A stretch of DNA of 64,000 nt, taken from NCBI RefSeq assembly GCF_024679245.1, contig NC_090179.1:9482827-9546826 (forward strand), in the 5' to 3' direction. Positions 37,101-47,728 of this stretch are shown here, in pieces. This DNA is from Pseudorasbora parva. Taxonomy: Eukaryota > Chordata > Actinopteri > Cypriniformes > Gobionidae. Numbering within the stretch: position 1 is the first letter of the stretch; each line of letters starts with the position of its first letter. Under the pieces are notes generated by a model. That model was not told the origin of the DNA. It saw only the letters and a program-made list of their open reading frames with translations, and made no database searches. A program made the position numbers and the translations under genes.

Positions 37101-40100
37101 TGAGATTTTTTTAACAAAAAAAAAAAAAAATCTCACCCTAGATTCCATGAACTTGAACTTTCTATATATATAAATAGATTCCTTCTGATGTTTTATTAGT
37201 TCTTCAATGATGACCATTTTAACTTATTTTTGGCCAGATTCTTTGAACTTGAACCTTCTTTAAAGACTTCTGACATTCTGTTGTTTCTTCAGTAGATCAA
37301 GGATGAGAATTTTTTGACAAAAAAAAATCTGACCCTGGATCCCATGAACTTGAACTTTCTATGCATATAAATTGATTCCTTCTGATGCAGTGGTTCAAGG
37401 ATGACCTTTTGAACTTATTTGTGCCCAAATACTCTTTGAACTTGAACATTCTATAAAGACTTTATGACTACCTGTGGTTTCATCAGTAGGTCAAGGAAGA
37501 CATTTTTTGACAAAAAAAAAAAAAAAATCTCACCCTAGATTCCATGAACTTGAACTTTCTATGCATACAGATTCCTTCTGATGTTTTATTAGTTCTTCAA
37601 GGATGACCATTTGAACTTATTTTTGGCCAGATTCGTTGCACTTGAACCTTGTTTAAAGATTTCTGACATTCTGTTGTTTCTTCAGTAGATCAAGGATGAG
37701 ATTTTTTTGACCAAAAAAAAAAAAGATTCTGACCCTGGATCCCATGAACTTGAACTTTCTATGCATATAAATAGATTACTTCTGATGCAGTGGTTCAAGG
37801 ATGACCTTCTGAACTTATCTGTGCCCAAATACTCTTTGAACTTGAACATTCTACACAGACATTATGACTACCTGTTGTTTCATCAGTAGGTCAAGGAAGA
37901 CATTTTTTGGCAAAAAAATAAATAAATAAATCTCACCCTAGATTCCATGAACTTGAACTTTCTATGCATATAAATAGATTACTTCTGGTGCAGTGGTTCA
38001 AGGATAACCTTTTGAACTTATGTGTGCCAAAATACTCTTTGAACTTGAACATTCTATAAAGACTTTATGACTACCTGTGGTTTCATCAGTAGGTCAAGGA
38101 AGACATTTTTTGACAAAAAAAAAATAAATCTGACCCTGGATCCCATGAATTTGAACTTTCTATGCATATAAATAGATTCATTCTGATGCATTGGTTCAGG
38201 GATGACCTATTGAACCTATTTGTGGCCAAATAGTCTTTGAACTTGAACATTATACACACACTTTATGACTTTCTGTTGTTTCTTCAGTATATCAAGGATG
38301 AGATTTTTTTGACAAAAAAAAAAAAAGATTCTGACCCTGGATCCCATGAACTTGAAATTTCTATGCATATAAAAAGATTCCTTCTAATGCAGTGGTTCAA
38401 GGATGACCTTTTGAACTTATTTGTGCCCAAATACTCTTTAAACTTGAACATTATAAAGTCTTTATGACTACCTGTGGTTTCATCAGTAGGTCAAGGAAGA
38501 TATTTTTTTGAAAATAAATAAATAAATAAATCTCACCCTAGATTCCTTGAACTTGAACTTTCTTTGCATATAAATTGATTCCTTCTGATGCAGTGGTACA
38601 GGGATGATCTATTGAACCTATTTGTTGCCAAATAGTCTTTGAACTTGAACATTCCACACAGACTTTATGACTTTCTGTTGTTTCTTCAGTATATCAAGGA
38701 TGAGATTTTTTTAACAAAAAAAAAAAAAAATCTCACCCTAGATTCCATGAACTTGAACTTTCTATATATATAAATAGATTCCTTCTGATGTTTTATTAGT
38801 TCTTCAATGATGACCATTTTAACTTATTTTTGGCCAGATTCTTTGAACTTGAACCTTCTTTAAAGACTTCTGACATTCTGTTGTTTCTTCAGTAGATCAA
38901 GGATGATAATTTTTTAACAAAAAAAAAAATCTGACCCTGGATCCCATGAACTTGCCCTTTCTATGCATATAAATAGATTACTTCTGATGCAGTGGTTCAA
39001 GGATGACCTTTTGAACTTATCTGTGCCCAAATACTCTTTGAACTTGAACATTCTACACAGACTTTATGACTACCTGTTGTTTCATCAGTAGGTCAAGGAA
39101 GACATTTTTTGGCAAAAAAAAAAATCTGACCCTGGATCCCATGAATTTGAACTTTCTATGCATATAAATAGATTCATTCTGATGCATTGGTTCAGGGAAG
39201 ACCTATTGAACCTATTTGTGGCCAAATAGTCTTTTAACTTGAACATTATACACAGACTTTATGACTTTTTGTTGTTTCTACAGTATATCAAGGATGAGAT
39301 TTTTTTGACAAAAAAAAAATTCTCACCCTAGATTCCATGAACTTGAACTTTATATGCATATAAATAGATTTATTCTGATGTTTTATTAGTTCTTCAAGCA
39401 TGACCTTTTGAACTTATTTTTGGCAAGATTCTTTGAACTTGAACCTTCTTTAAAGACTTCTGACAGTCTGTTGTTTCTTCAGTAGATCAAGGTTGAGATT
39501 TTTTTGACAAAAAAAAAAAAAAGATTCTGACCCTGGATCCCATGAACTTGAACTTTCTATGCATATAAATAGATTACTTCTGATGCAGTGGTTCAAGGAT
39601 GACCTTCTGAACTTATCTGTGCCCAAATACTCTTTGAACTTGAACATTCTATAAAGACTTTATGACTACCTGTGGTTTCATCAGTAGGTCAAATAAGACA
39701 TTTTTTGACAAAAAAATAAAAAATCTCACCCTAGATTCCATGAACTTGAACTTTCTATGCATACAGATTCCTTCTGATGTTTTATTAGTTCTTCAAGGAT
39801 GACCATTTTAACTTATTTTTGGACAGATTCGTTGAACTTGAACCTTGTTTAAAGACTTCTGACATTCTGTTGTTTCTTCAGTAGATCAAGGATGAGATTT
39901 TTTTGACCAAAAAAAAAAGATTCTGACCCTGGATCCCATGAACTTGAACTTTCTATGCATATAAATAGATTACTTCTGATGCAGTGGTTCAAGGATGACC
40001 TTCTGAACTTATCTGTGCCCAAATACTCTTTGAACTTGAACATTCTACACAGACTTTATGACTACCTGTTGTTTCATCAGTAGGTCAAGGAAGACATTTT

Positions 40101-42446
40101 TTGGCAAAAAATAAATAAATAAATCTCACCCTAGATTCCATGAACTTGAACTTTCTATGCATATAAATAGATTACTTCTGGTGCAGTGGTTCAAGGATAA
40201 CCTTTTGAACTTATTTGTGCCCAAATACTCTTTGAACTTGAACATTCTATAAAGACTTTATGACTACCTGTGGTTTCATCAGTAGGTCAAGGAAGACATT
40301 TTTTGACAAAAAATAAATAAATCTGACCCTGGATCCCATGAATTTGAACTTTCTATGCATATAAATAGATTCATTCTGATGCATTGGTTCAGGGATGACC
40401 TATTGAACCTATTTGTGGCCAAATAGTCTTTGAACTTGAACATTATACACAGACTTTATGACTTTCTGCTGTTTCTTCAGTATATCAAGGATGAGATTTT
40501 TTTGACAAAAGAAAAAAGATTCTGACCCTGGATCCCATGAACTTGAAATTTCTATGCATATAAAAAGATTTCTTCTAATGCAGTGGTTCAAGGATGACCT
40601 TTTGAACTTATCTGTGCCCAAATACTCTTTGAACTTGAACATTCTACACAGACTTTATGACTACCTGTTGTTTCATCAGTAGGTCAAGGAAGACATTTTT
40701 TGGCAAAAAAAAAAAATCTGACCCTGGATCCCATGAATTTGAACTTTCTATGCATATAAATAGATTCATTCTGATGCATTGGTTCAGGGAAGACCTATTG
40801 AACCTATTTGTGGCCAAATAGTCTTTTAACTTGAACATTATACACAGACTTTATGACTTTTTGTTGTTTCTACAGTATATCAAGGATGAGATTTTTTTGA
40901 GAAAAAAAAAAAACTCACCCTAGATTCCATGAACTTGAACTTTATATGCATATAAATAGATTTATTCTGATGTTTTATTAGTTCTTCAAGGATGACCTTT
41001 TGAACTTATTTTTGGCAAGATTCTTTGAACTTGAACCTTCTTTAAAGACTTCTGACAGTCTGTTGTTTCTTCAGTAGATCAAGGTTGAGATTTTTTTGAC
41101 AAAAAAAAAAAAAAAGATTCTGACCCTGGATCCTATGAACTTGAACTTTCTACACATATAAATAGATTACTTCTGGTGCAGTGGTTCAAGGAGGACCTTT
41201 TGAACTTATTTGTGCCCAAATACTCTTTGAACTTTAACATTCTATAAAGACTTATGACTACCTGTGGTTTCATCAGTAGGTCAAGGAAGACATTTTTTGA
41301 CAAAAAAAAAAAAAATCTCAACTTAGATTCCATGAACTTGAACTTTCTATGCATATAGATTCCTTCTGATGTTTTATTAGTTCTTCAAGGATTACCATTT
41401 GAACTTATTTTTTGCCAGATTCTTTGAACTTGAACCTTGTTTAAAGATTTCTGACATTCTGTTGTTTCTTCAGTAGATCAAGGATGAGATTTTTTTGACC
41501 AAAAAAAAAAGATTCTAACCCTGGATCCCATGAACTTGAACTTTCTATGCATATAAATAGATTACTTCTGATGCAGTGGTTCAAGGATGACCTTTTGAAC
41601 TTATCTGTGCCCAAATACTCTTTGAACTTGAACATTCTACACAGACTTTATGACTACCTGTTTTCATCAGTAGGTCAAGGAAGACATTTTTTTGCAAAAA
41701 AAAAAAAAAATCTCACCCTAGATTCCATGAACTTGAACGTTCTATGCATATAAATAGATTACTTCTGGTGCAGTGGTTCAAGGACGACCTTTTGAAACTA
41801 TTTGTGCCCAAATACTCTTTGAACTTGAACATTCTATAAAGACTTTATGACTACCTGTGGTTTCATCAGTAGGTCAAGGAAGACATTTTTTGACAAAAAA
41901 AAAAAAATCTGACCCTGGATCCCTGAATTTGAACTTTCTATGCATATAAATAGATTCATTCTGATGCATTGGTTCAGGGATGACCTATTGAACCTATTTG
42001 TGGCCAAATAGTCTTTGAACTTGAACATTATACACAGACTTTATGACTTTTTGTTGTTTCTTCAGTATATCAAGGATGAGGTTTTTTTGACAAAAAAAAG
42101 ATTCTGACCCTGGATCCCATGAACTTGAAATTTCTATGCATATAAAAAGATTCCTTCTAATGCAGTGGTTCAAGGATGACCTTTTGAACTTATTTGTGCC
42201 CAAATACTCTTTAAACTTGAACATTCTATAAAGACTTTATGACTACCTGTGGTTTCATCAGTAGGTCAAGGAAGACATTTTTTGACAAAAAAAAAAATCT
42301 GACCCTGGATCCCATGAATTTGAACTTTCTATGCATATAAATAGATTCCTTCTGATGCAGTGGTACAGGGATGATCTATTGAACCTATTTGTGGCCAAAT
42401 AGTCTTTGAACTTGAACATTCCACACAGACTTTATGACTTTCTGTT
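34110..42446 (+). repeat. ~200-bp satellite array, left arm of unit 2
   Basis: About 42 monomers of the same satellite and subtypes as 4986-11717. It is longer by about 1.6 kb because an eight-monomer block is duplicated (separate entry). No genes. Confidence 0.92.
35700..38900 (+). repeat. Two copies of a 1.6-kb higher-order repeat
   Basis: Block 35700-37300 recurs at 37300-38900. Shared diagnostic variants lie exactly 1600 bp apart: TCTATATATATAAATAG at about 37160 and 38760, GATTCGTTGCAC at about 36030 and 37630, and TATAAAGTCTTTATG at about 36853 and 38453. Unit 1 has only one such block, around 6600-8170, so this duplication accounts for the longer left arm of unit 2. Confidence 0.82.
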
Positions 42447-42469
42447 GTTCCCTTTATCGAGGGAACTCG

Positions 42470-42629
42470 CACTGGGTCATCGTAGATGACACATCGGGGA
42501 ACGCCCACGGCGTGACGCTGCTGAGTTCATATCAAAAAAGTCCAATCTTGATTGGTGTTGCGTGAAGACGTAACGAGTGACGGCATACCCGGAGGTACAA
42601 AGGGACGCCGGCACAAGCAAACGCAGCTT
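42470..42629 (+). repeat. DIRS copy 2 left inverted terminal repeat
   Basis: Counterpart of 11741-11900, with differences CACTGGGTC for CACTGCGTC and CGTAGATG for CATAGATG. The TATA box is changed from TATAAAG to TACAAAG at 42596-42602. The CCAAT pair (42542-42555) is intact. Confidence 0.92.
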
Positions 42630-42711
42630 CCTGCTTTCAGCGGTCGCGCTCTGTGTTCTGTCTGTCTATTTGGTGTTGTTTGTCCCATAGGGCTTATTAT
42701 ATCAGTAGAGA

Positions 42712-45700
42712 ATGGCGAGCGAGCAGTTCAGACGGTGTGTGCCTCCCTGTCCGCGCTTTATTTCGGGCACGGACACACACCAGCTCTGTGTGCAGTGTCT
42801 CGGCGTGCAGCACGCCCGGGCCGCTCTCGAGGGAGCGGCTTGCGGCGAATGTGATAAGCTGCCGCTGAGAGTACTGCGCTCGCGACTGGCGGTCTTTGAC
42901 GAGGCCGGTCAGCCTCGCGAGCCTCGCGGTTCTGGGCCCGCTGTTGCCGAGGCAGAGCGGCGCCGCAGGTCGTGGGGCTCGCAGCTGGATCTGTCAGCGG
43001 GATTAGGGAATGTTGAGGCATCTCTCTCTTCCTCTGACGATTCAGAGGATCTTCCGCCACGTGTGGAAGCCCGCGCTGCGGCTTCTTCCCGCGAGGCGGA
43101 GGATCAGGTGCTCATGCTGTCCGATTCCGAGGGATCGTTGACAATGAGCACCGAAGCAGGCGCAGTGGGGCAGTCGCCACCCCACTCGCAGGCTATGGAG
43201 GAGCTCGTGGAGGTCTTGACTTGCGCTGTGGCCAAGCTGAGTTTAGATTGGCCACAAGAGGAAGTGCACGTCCAGCCGCCAAGCAAGCTGGACGAGCGCT
43301 TCTTCAAGCGTCGAGCCCAGCCTCCACGCCGGGGTCTGCCGTTTTTCCCCGACCTGCACAGTGAGCTGTGCAGGGCGTGGGAGAAACCCTTCTCAGCACG
43401 TTTGACTACGCCCCCTGCGCTTGACTTCGCTAATGTGCTGGGGGCGTCTGAGAAGGGATATGTTGCGCTGCCGAGGGTAGAAGAGGCGCTCGCGGGCCAC
43501 CTCTCTCCCGAGACAGCAGCTTCATTGAAGACCCCGGCATTGCCCTCGAAACCATGCCGAGAGACTTCGAAGCTGGTGGCGAGGGCATATAGTGCGGCTG
43601 GTCGCGCTGGTGGGTGCCTGCACACTCTTGCGGTTCTGCAGGCCTACCAAGCGGACTTGCTGAAGGAGCTCGATGAGGGCGAGGGTCCCTCTCCGGAGGA
43701 TGTGACTGAGCTGAGGAAGGCAGCGGATTTGTCTCTTCGTGTCACCAAACAGGCGGCCCGTGATATCGGCCGCTCCATGACGGGTTTGGTGTGCGCGGAG
43801 AGACATCTCTGGCTGAACCTGTCGGGGATCAGGGAGAGAGACAGACACTTTCTCCTTGATTCCCCGGTTTCGCCTTCTGGCCTTTTCGGCGGCGCTGTGA
43901 GCACCGTCGTCGAGAGGTTTCAGGAGGTGAAAAAGCAGGCTGCCGCTCTCAGCCAGTTCATCCCTCGCCGCTGGGGCTCCTCCAGCAAGGCTGCCTCGAG
44001 TGGGCAGTCTCGGCCAGCAGAGGGCTCCTCGCACCGTGAGGTGCAGAAGCAGAGCGTCGCTTCTCGTGCCCCTCCTGAGGGAGCTTGGCAGAAGAAGCGA
44101 CGCTCTCGCGGGAAGTCTTCAAAGCCGAAGACCGACCTGACCGACCGACCTTATTCAGGCCAAGAAGGCTTCCAAGCGGTCCTAGCTGCGGCAAGACCGC
44201 TGAGAGCTGTCCCCCACGGGGCGGAGCGACCGAGGTCGTTCTCCCCCCGAGGCTCTCGGGAAATCGATGTTGTGCTCTTGCAGTCAAAAGGGCTCCGGAC
44301 CACGTCGTTTCCCCATGTTCGCGCGCGGCTCTGGCCCGCACATATAAAATCTGCGGCAGAGCAGCGACTGCGTTCACACACCGGAAATCTACCTCGATTA
44401 GTCCCTGCCGGTTATCCGCTTCAGGGGGTCGAGGGAGAGGTTCGGTTGATACCCCAGACCAGCCTCGAGAGGCTGGTCCCCTTATCAGAGTATCTCGGCG
44501 CATGGTCATGCCTTCCGAATATCTCTGTGTGGGCCCTGCGCACTGTAGAACGGGGATACAGACTGCAGTTCAGAGTTCCCCCCCCGAAATTTGGGGGGAT
44601 AGTCTGGACAGTGGTCGGTCCCGAGCAGGTGGGGGTAATGGGGCAGGAAGTACACTCTCTGCTGGAAAAAGGGGCGATAGAAAGGGTCCCCCCGCCAGAA
44701 AGGGAGGTCGGGTTCTACAGCCGGTACCTCATAGTCCCCAAGAAGGATGGGGGGTTGCGTCCAATTTTAGATCTCAGGCTTCTGAATCGGTCTCTGAGGA
44801 GATACAGGTTCAGGATGCTAACCATTCCTGTTATCGTGAGTCAGATCCAGTTCGAGGACTGGTTCGTCACGATAGATCTAAAGGACGCTTACTTCCATAT
44901 ATCCATCCTTCCCAGTCACAGGAAGTTCCTGAGGTTCGCTTTCGGGGGCGAAGCGTTCCAATATCGGGTCCTTCCCTTTGGCCTAGCCTTGTCACCTCGC
45001 ACCTTCACAAAGTGCATGGATGCAGCCCTGGCTCCGCTAAGACTCCAGGGCATCGGGGTACTGAATTATATCGACGACTGGTTGATCATGGCCAGGTCGT
45101 ACGATATGGCAGTTCAGCATCGAGATGCTGTTCTAGCACACATGAGGTGTTTGGGGTTGAGACTCAACGCGAAAAAGAGCGCGTTGACGCCCTCCCAGAG
45201 AATTACGTTCCTGGGAATAGTGTGGGACTCGGTAACGATGCGGGCACACATGTCACCCGCACGTATCGAGACCATACAGGCGGAGGTCTCAAGTATAAGG
45301 TTGGGCCACAGCATCACTGTCAAACAGTTCCAGAGACTGGTGGGTCTCATGGCAGCACCGTCCAGTGTGATTCCGCTCGGCCTGCTCCACATGAGACCGC
45401 TACAGTGGTGGCTGAGAACCAAGGGGTTTTCTCCGAAGGGGAATCCCTTCCGTATGATCAGGGTAACGCGCAAATGCATTCGTTCCCTGGTTATATGGAA
45501 GAAACCTTGGTTTCTGTCCCTGGGGCTAGTATTGGGAGCATCGTGTTGCCGGAAAACCGTTTCAACAGATGCATCCCTTACTGGTTGGGGCGCGGTCATG
45601 GAAGGCCGAGGGGCGAGAGGTCCTTGGACAGCCCAGCATGCTACATGGCACATCAACTGCCTAGAGATGCTGGCTGTCTGGAAAGCTCTGAGGAGTTTTC

Positions 45701-46353
45701 TCGAGGACCTTCGCGGCCACCATGTCCTGATACGATCCGACAACACTGCCGTGGTATCGTATCTAAATCATCAGGGGGGTCTGAGATCGCGCCCTCTGTA
45801 CAGACTGGCGCATCAGGTCCTCCTGTGGTCCCACGGGAAACTGTCTTCTCTCAGGGCAGTTTATATCCCGGGGGACCAGAACCAGGGAGCAGACATCCTG
45901 TCAAGGCAGGGGCTGAGGCCCGGGGAGTGGCGTCTCCATCCAGAGGTGGTGGAGGCCATATGCGAGAGGTTTGGCCAAATGGAAGTGGATTTGTTTGCGT
46001 CTCGAGAGACGACCCACTGTCCACTTTGGTTCTCCCTCAGGCATCCGGCTCCGTTGGGCCTGGATGCCATGTCACAGGCGTGGCCGAGGCTGCGTCTGTA
46101 TGCATTTCCCCCGATTGCTCTGCTCCCGGGAGTTCTGGAGCGGGTTCGCCGGGAAGGCATTCGCCTGCTTCTGATAGCACCCCGGTGGCCGACCAGGGTA
46201 TGGTTCTCCAACATTATGGACCTGCTAGACGACCTTCCATGGCAGATTCCTCTGAGGTGGGATCTGTTGACTCAGGCGGGGGGCTCGATATTTCACCCCC
46301 AGCCAGAGTTATGGAACCTGTGGGCTTGGCCCCTGAGGGGGCAGAGCTCATAG
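42712..46353 (+). CDS. gag-pol: DIRS copy 2 Gag-RT-RNase H-MT fusion (single open frame)
   Basis: One uninterrupted frame of 1213 codons. Residues 1 to about 590 are the Gag-like part, with the Cys/His cluster C9, C13, H23, C26, C29, H34, C44 and C47 and a basic tail. The frame passes through the eight-C run at 44578-44585 into the RT lead-in and then the same RT (TIDLKDAY and YIDDW), RNase H (STDAS, NCLEML, RSDNTA, GADILSR) and MT-like (DLFAS, LYAFPP) regions as copy 1. The conserved lead-in (VERGYRLQF then PPP, KFGG) is continuous only here, so this is probably closer to the ancestral arrangement. One clear amino-acid difference near the C-terminus is W for R (LRWDLL). No stop codon interrupts it. 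Expression may be reduced by the altered left TATA box. Confidence 0.92.
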   Translation: MASEQFRRCVPPCPRFISGTDTHQLCVQCLGVQHARAALEGAACGECDKLPLRVLRSRLAVFDEAGQPREPRGSGPAVAEAERRRRSWGSQLDLSAGLGNVEASLSSSDDSEDLPPRVEARAAASSREAEDQVLMLSDSEGSLTMSTEAGAVGQSPPHSQAMEELVEVLTCAVAKLSLDWPQEEVHVQPPSKLDERFFKRRAQPPRRGLPFFPDLHSELCRAWEKPFSARLTTPPALDFANVLGASEKGYVALPRVEEALAGHLSPETAASLKTPALPSKPCRETSKLVARAYSAAGRAGGCLHTLAVLQAYQADLLKELDEGEGPSPEDVTELRKAADLSLRVTKQAARDIGRSMTGLVCAERHLWLNLSGIRERDRHFLLDSPVSPSGLFGGAVSTVVERFQEVKKQAAALSQFIPRRWGSSSKAASSGQSRPAEGSSHREVQKQSVASRAPPEGAWQKKRRSRGKSSKPKTDLTDRPYSGQEGFQAVLAAARPLRAVPHGAERPRSFSPRGSREIDVVLLQSKGLRTTSFPHVRARLWPAHIKSAAEQRLRSHTGNLPRLVPAGYPLQGVEGEVRLIPQTSLERLVPLSEYLGAWSCLPNISVWALRTVERGYRLQFRVPPPKFGGIVWTVVGPEQVGVMGQEVHSLLEKGAIERVPPPEREVGFYSRYLIVPKKDGGLRPILDLRLLNRSLRRYRFRMLTIPVIVSQIQFEDWFVTIDLKDAYFHISILPSHRKFLRFAFGGEAFQYRVLPFGLALSPRTFTKCMDAALAPLRLQGIGVLNYIDDWLIMARSYDMAVQHRDAVLAHMRCLGLRLNAKKSALTPSQRITFLGIVWDSVTMRAHMSPARIETIQAEVSSIRLGHSITVKQFQRLVGLMAAPSSVIPLGLLHMRPLQWWLRTKGFSPKGNPFRMIRVTRKCIRSLVIWKKPWFLSLGLVLGASCCRKTVSTDASLTGWGAVMEGRGARGPWTAQHATWHINCLEMLAVWKALRSFLEDLRGHHVLIRSDNTAVVSYLNHQGGLRSRPLYRLAHQVLLWSHGKLSSLRAVYIPGDQNQGADILSRQGLRPGEWRLHPEVVEAICERFGQMEVDLFASRETTHCPLWFSLRHPAPLGLDAMSQAWPRLRLYAFPPIALLPGVLERVRREGIRLLLIAPRWPTRVWFSNIMDLLDDLPWQIPLRWDLLTQAGGSIFHPQPELWNLWAWPLRGQSS

Positions 46354-47394
46354 AAGAAGGGCTGTCAGCAGGTGTCGTGGAGACTATACTCAGCTCCAGG
46401 GCTCCTTCCACCAGGAAGCTGTACAACTTGAAGTGGAGAGTGTTCTCCATATGGTGTAGAGACCGTGAAGTAGACCCAGTGAACTGCGCTGTGGCTTCAG
46501 TACTGGAGTTTCTGCAAGATCGGTTTTCCGCCGGGCTTACCCCGTCCACACTTAAGGTGTATGTGGCAGCGATAGGAGCTTTCCACGCACCATTAGGTGA
46601 AGGACCTCTGGGGAGGCACCATCTGGTTGTACGGTTCCTCCGAGGAGCGCGGAGGATGAGACCTGTGGCTCGTTCTAGGATCCCTGCGTGGGATCTGGCA
46701 GTGGTTCTCGAAGGGTTGGTTGAGGCCCCCTACGAAACCGCTGGAGTTGGCTGAGGCCAAGAACCTCACGCTTAAGGTAGCTTTTCTCTTAGCCATCACC
46801 TCTCTGAGGAGGGTGGGGGACCTTCAGGCATTGGCAGTCACACCCAATTGCTTGGAGTTTGCCCCAGGCAATGTGAAAGCTATCTTGCGGCCGACCCCGG
46901 GATCCGTCCCCAAGGTACCGTCTAATGCGGTACGGTCGGTGGTTCTCCAGGCTTTTCATCCCCCGCCTCATGTGACAGCAGATGAGGGCAGGCTTCACCT
47001 CCTCTGCCCGGTGCGGGCATTGAGGATTTATTTGGAGAGGTCTGCCCAGTGGAGGAAGTCAGACCAGTTGTTAGTGTGCTTTGGTCCACCTAGGAAAGGG
47101 CTGCCTGCAGCAAAACAGACAATTAGTAACTGGATTGTCCAGGCAATAGCCACGGCCTATCAGGTGCGCAACTTGCCTTCACCTATAGCCGTGAGGGCGC
47201 ATTCTACCAGGGGCATGGCCTCCTCGGTAGCCCTCCTTTCCGGAGCTTCTTTGCAAGAGATTTGCGAGGCGGCTGGGTGGGCCACACCGCATACCTTCGT
47301 GAGGTATTATAGTCTGCACCTCCCGGCGACGCCAGGCGCTAGGGTGCTCGCCCCTGATTATGCACTCCGGTTCATGTCATGGGGTGCAAGATAG
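46239..47394 (+). pseudogene. DIRS copy 2 tyrosine recombinase, frameshifted
   Basis: Counterpart of 15511-16665. The N-terminal core-binding domain reads in one frame from the ATG at 46239. An extra A in the run 46735-46737, next to a T-to-A change, shifts the frame, and that frame stops at 46754. The catalytic domain continues in the next frame to 47394. The lesion lies before the first catalytic arginine, so all catalytic residues (R of SLRRVGDL, HSTRG, GW, TFVRYYSL) are in the detached second part. A protein starting at 46720 would lack the DNA-binding N-domain. The copy is therefore probably unable to integrate by itself, but could be mobilised in trans. Confidence 0.9.
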
Positions 47395-47414
47395 GCGAGG
47401 ACTAGTGGGTACTC

Positions 47415-47525
47415 GTTCCCCGATGTGTCATCTACGATGACGCAGTGCGTGTTCCCTCGATAAAGGGAACGTCTCGGGTTATGAATATAACCCATGTTCC
47501 CTGAGAGGGAACGAGACACTGCGTC
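47415..47525 (+). repeat. DIRS copy 2 internal complementary region
   Basis: Counterpart of 16686-16796. It carries GCGTGTTCCC where copy 1 has GCGAGTTCCC, so pairing to its own left end has at least two mismatches. The right-end half still encodes the intact GGGTTAT palindrome that the actual right end has lost. Confidence 0.9.
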
Positions 47526-47568
47526 TCGTAGCCCCGCCTATCTACAGAGCGGCCCGCTTCATAGCAGT

Positions 47569-47728
47569 AAGCTGCGTTTGCTTGTGCCGGCGTCCCTTTA
47601 TACCTCCGGGTATGCCGTCACTCGTTACGTCATCACGCAACACCAATCAAGATTGGACTTTTTTGATATGAACTCAGCAGCGTCACGCCGTGGGCGTTCC
47701 CCGATGTGTCATCTACGATGACGCAGTG
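47569..47728 (-). repeat. DIRS copy 2 right inverted terminal repeat
   Basis: Reverse complement of 42470-42629. Its leftward TATA box (CTTTATA at 47596-47602) is intact, unlike the one in the left repeat. Confidence 0.92.
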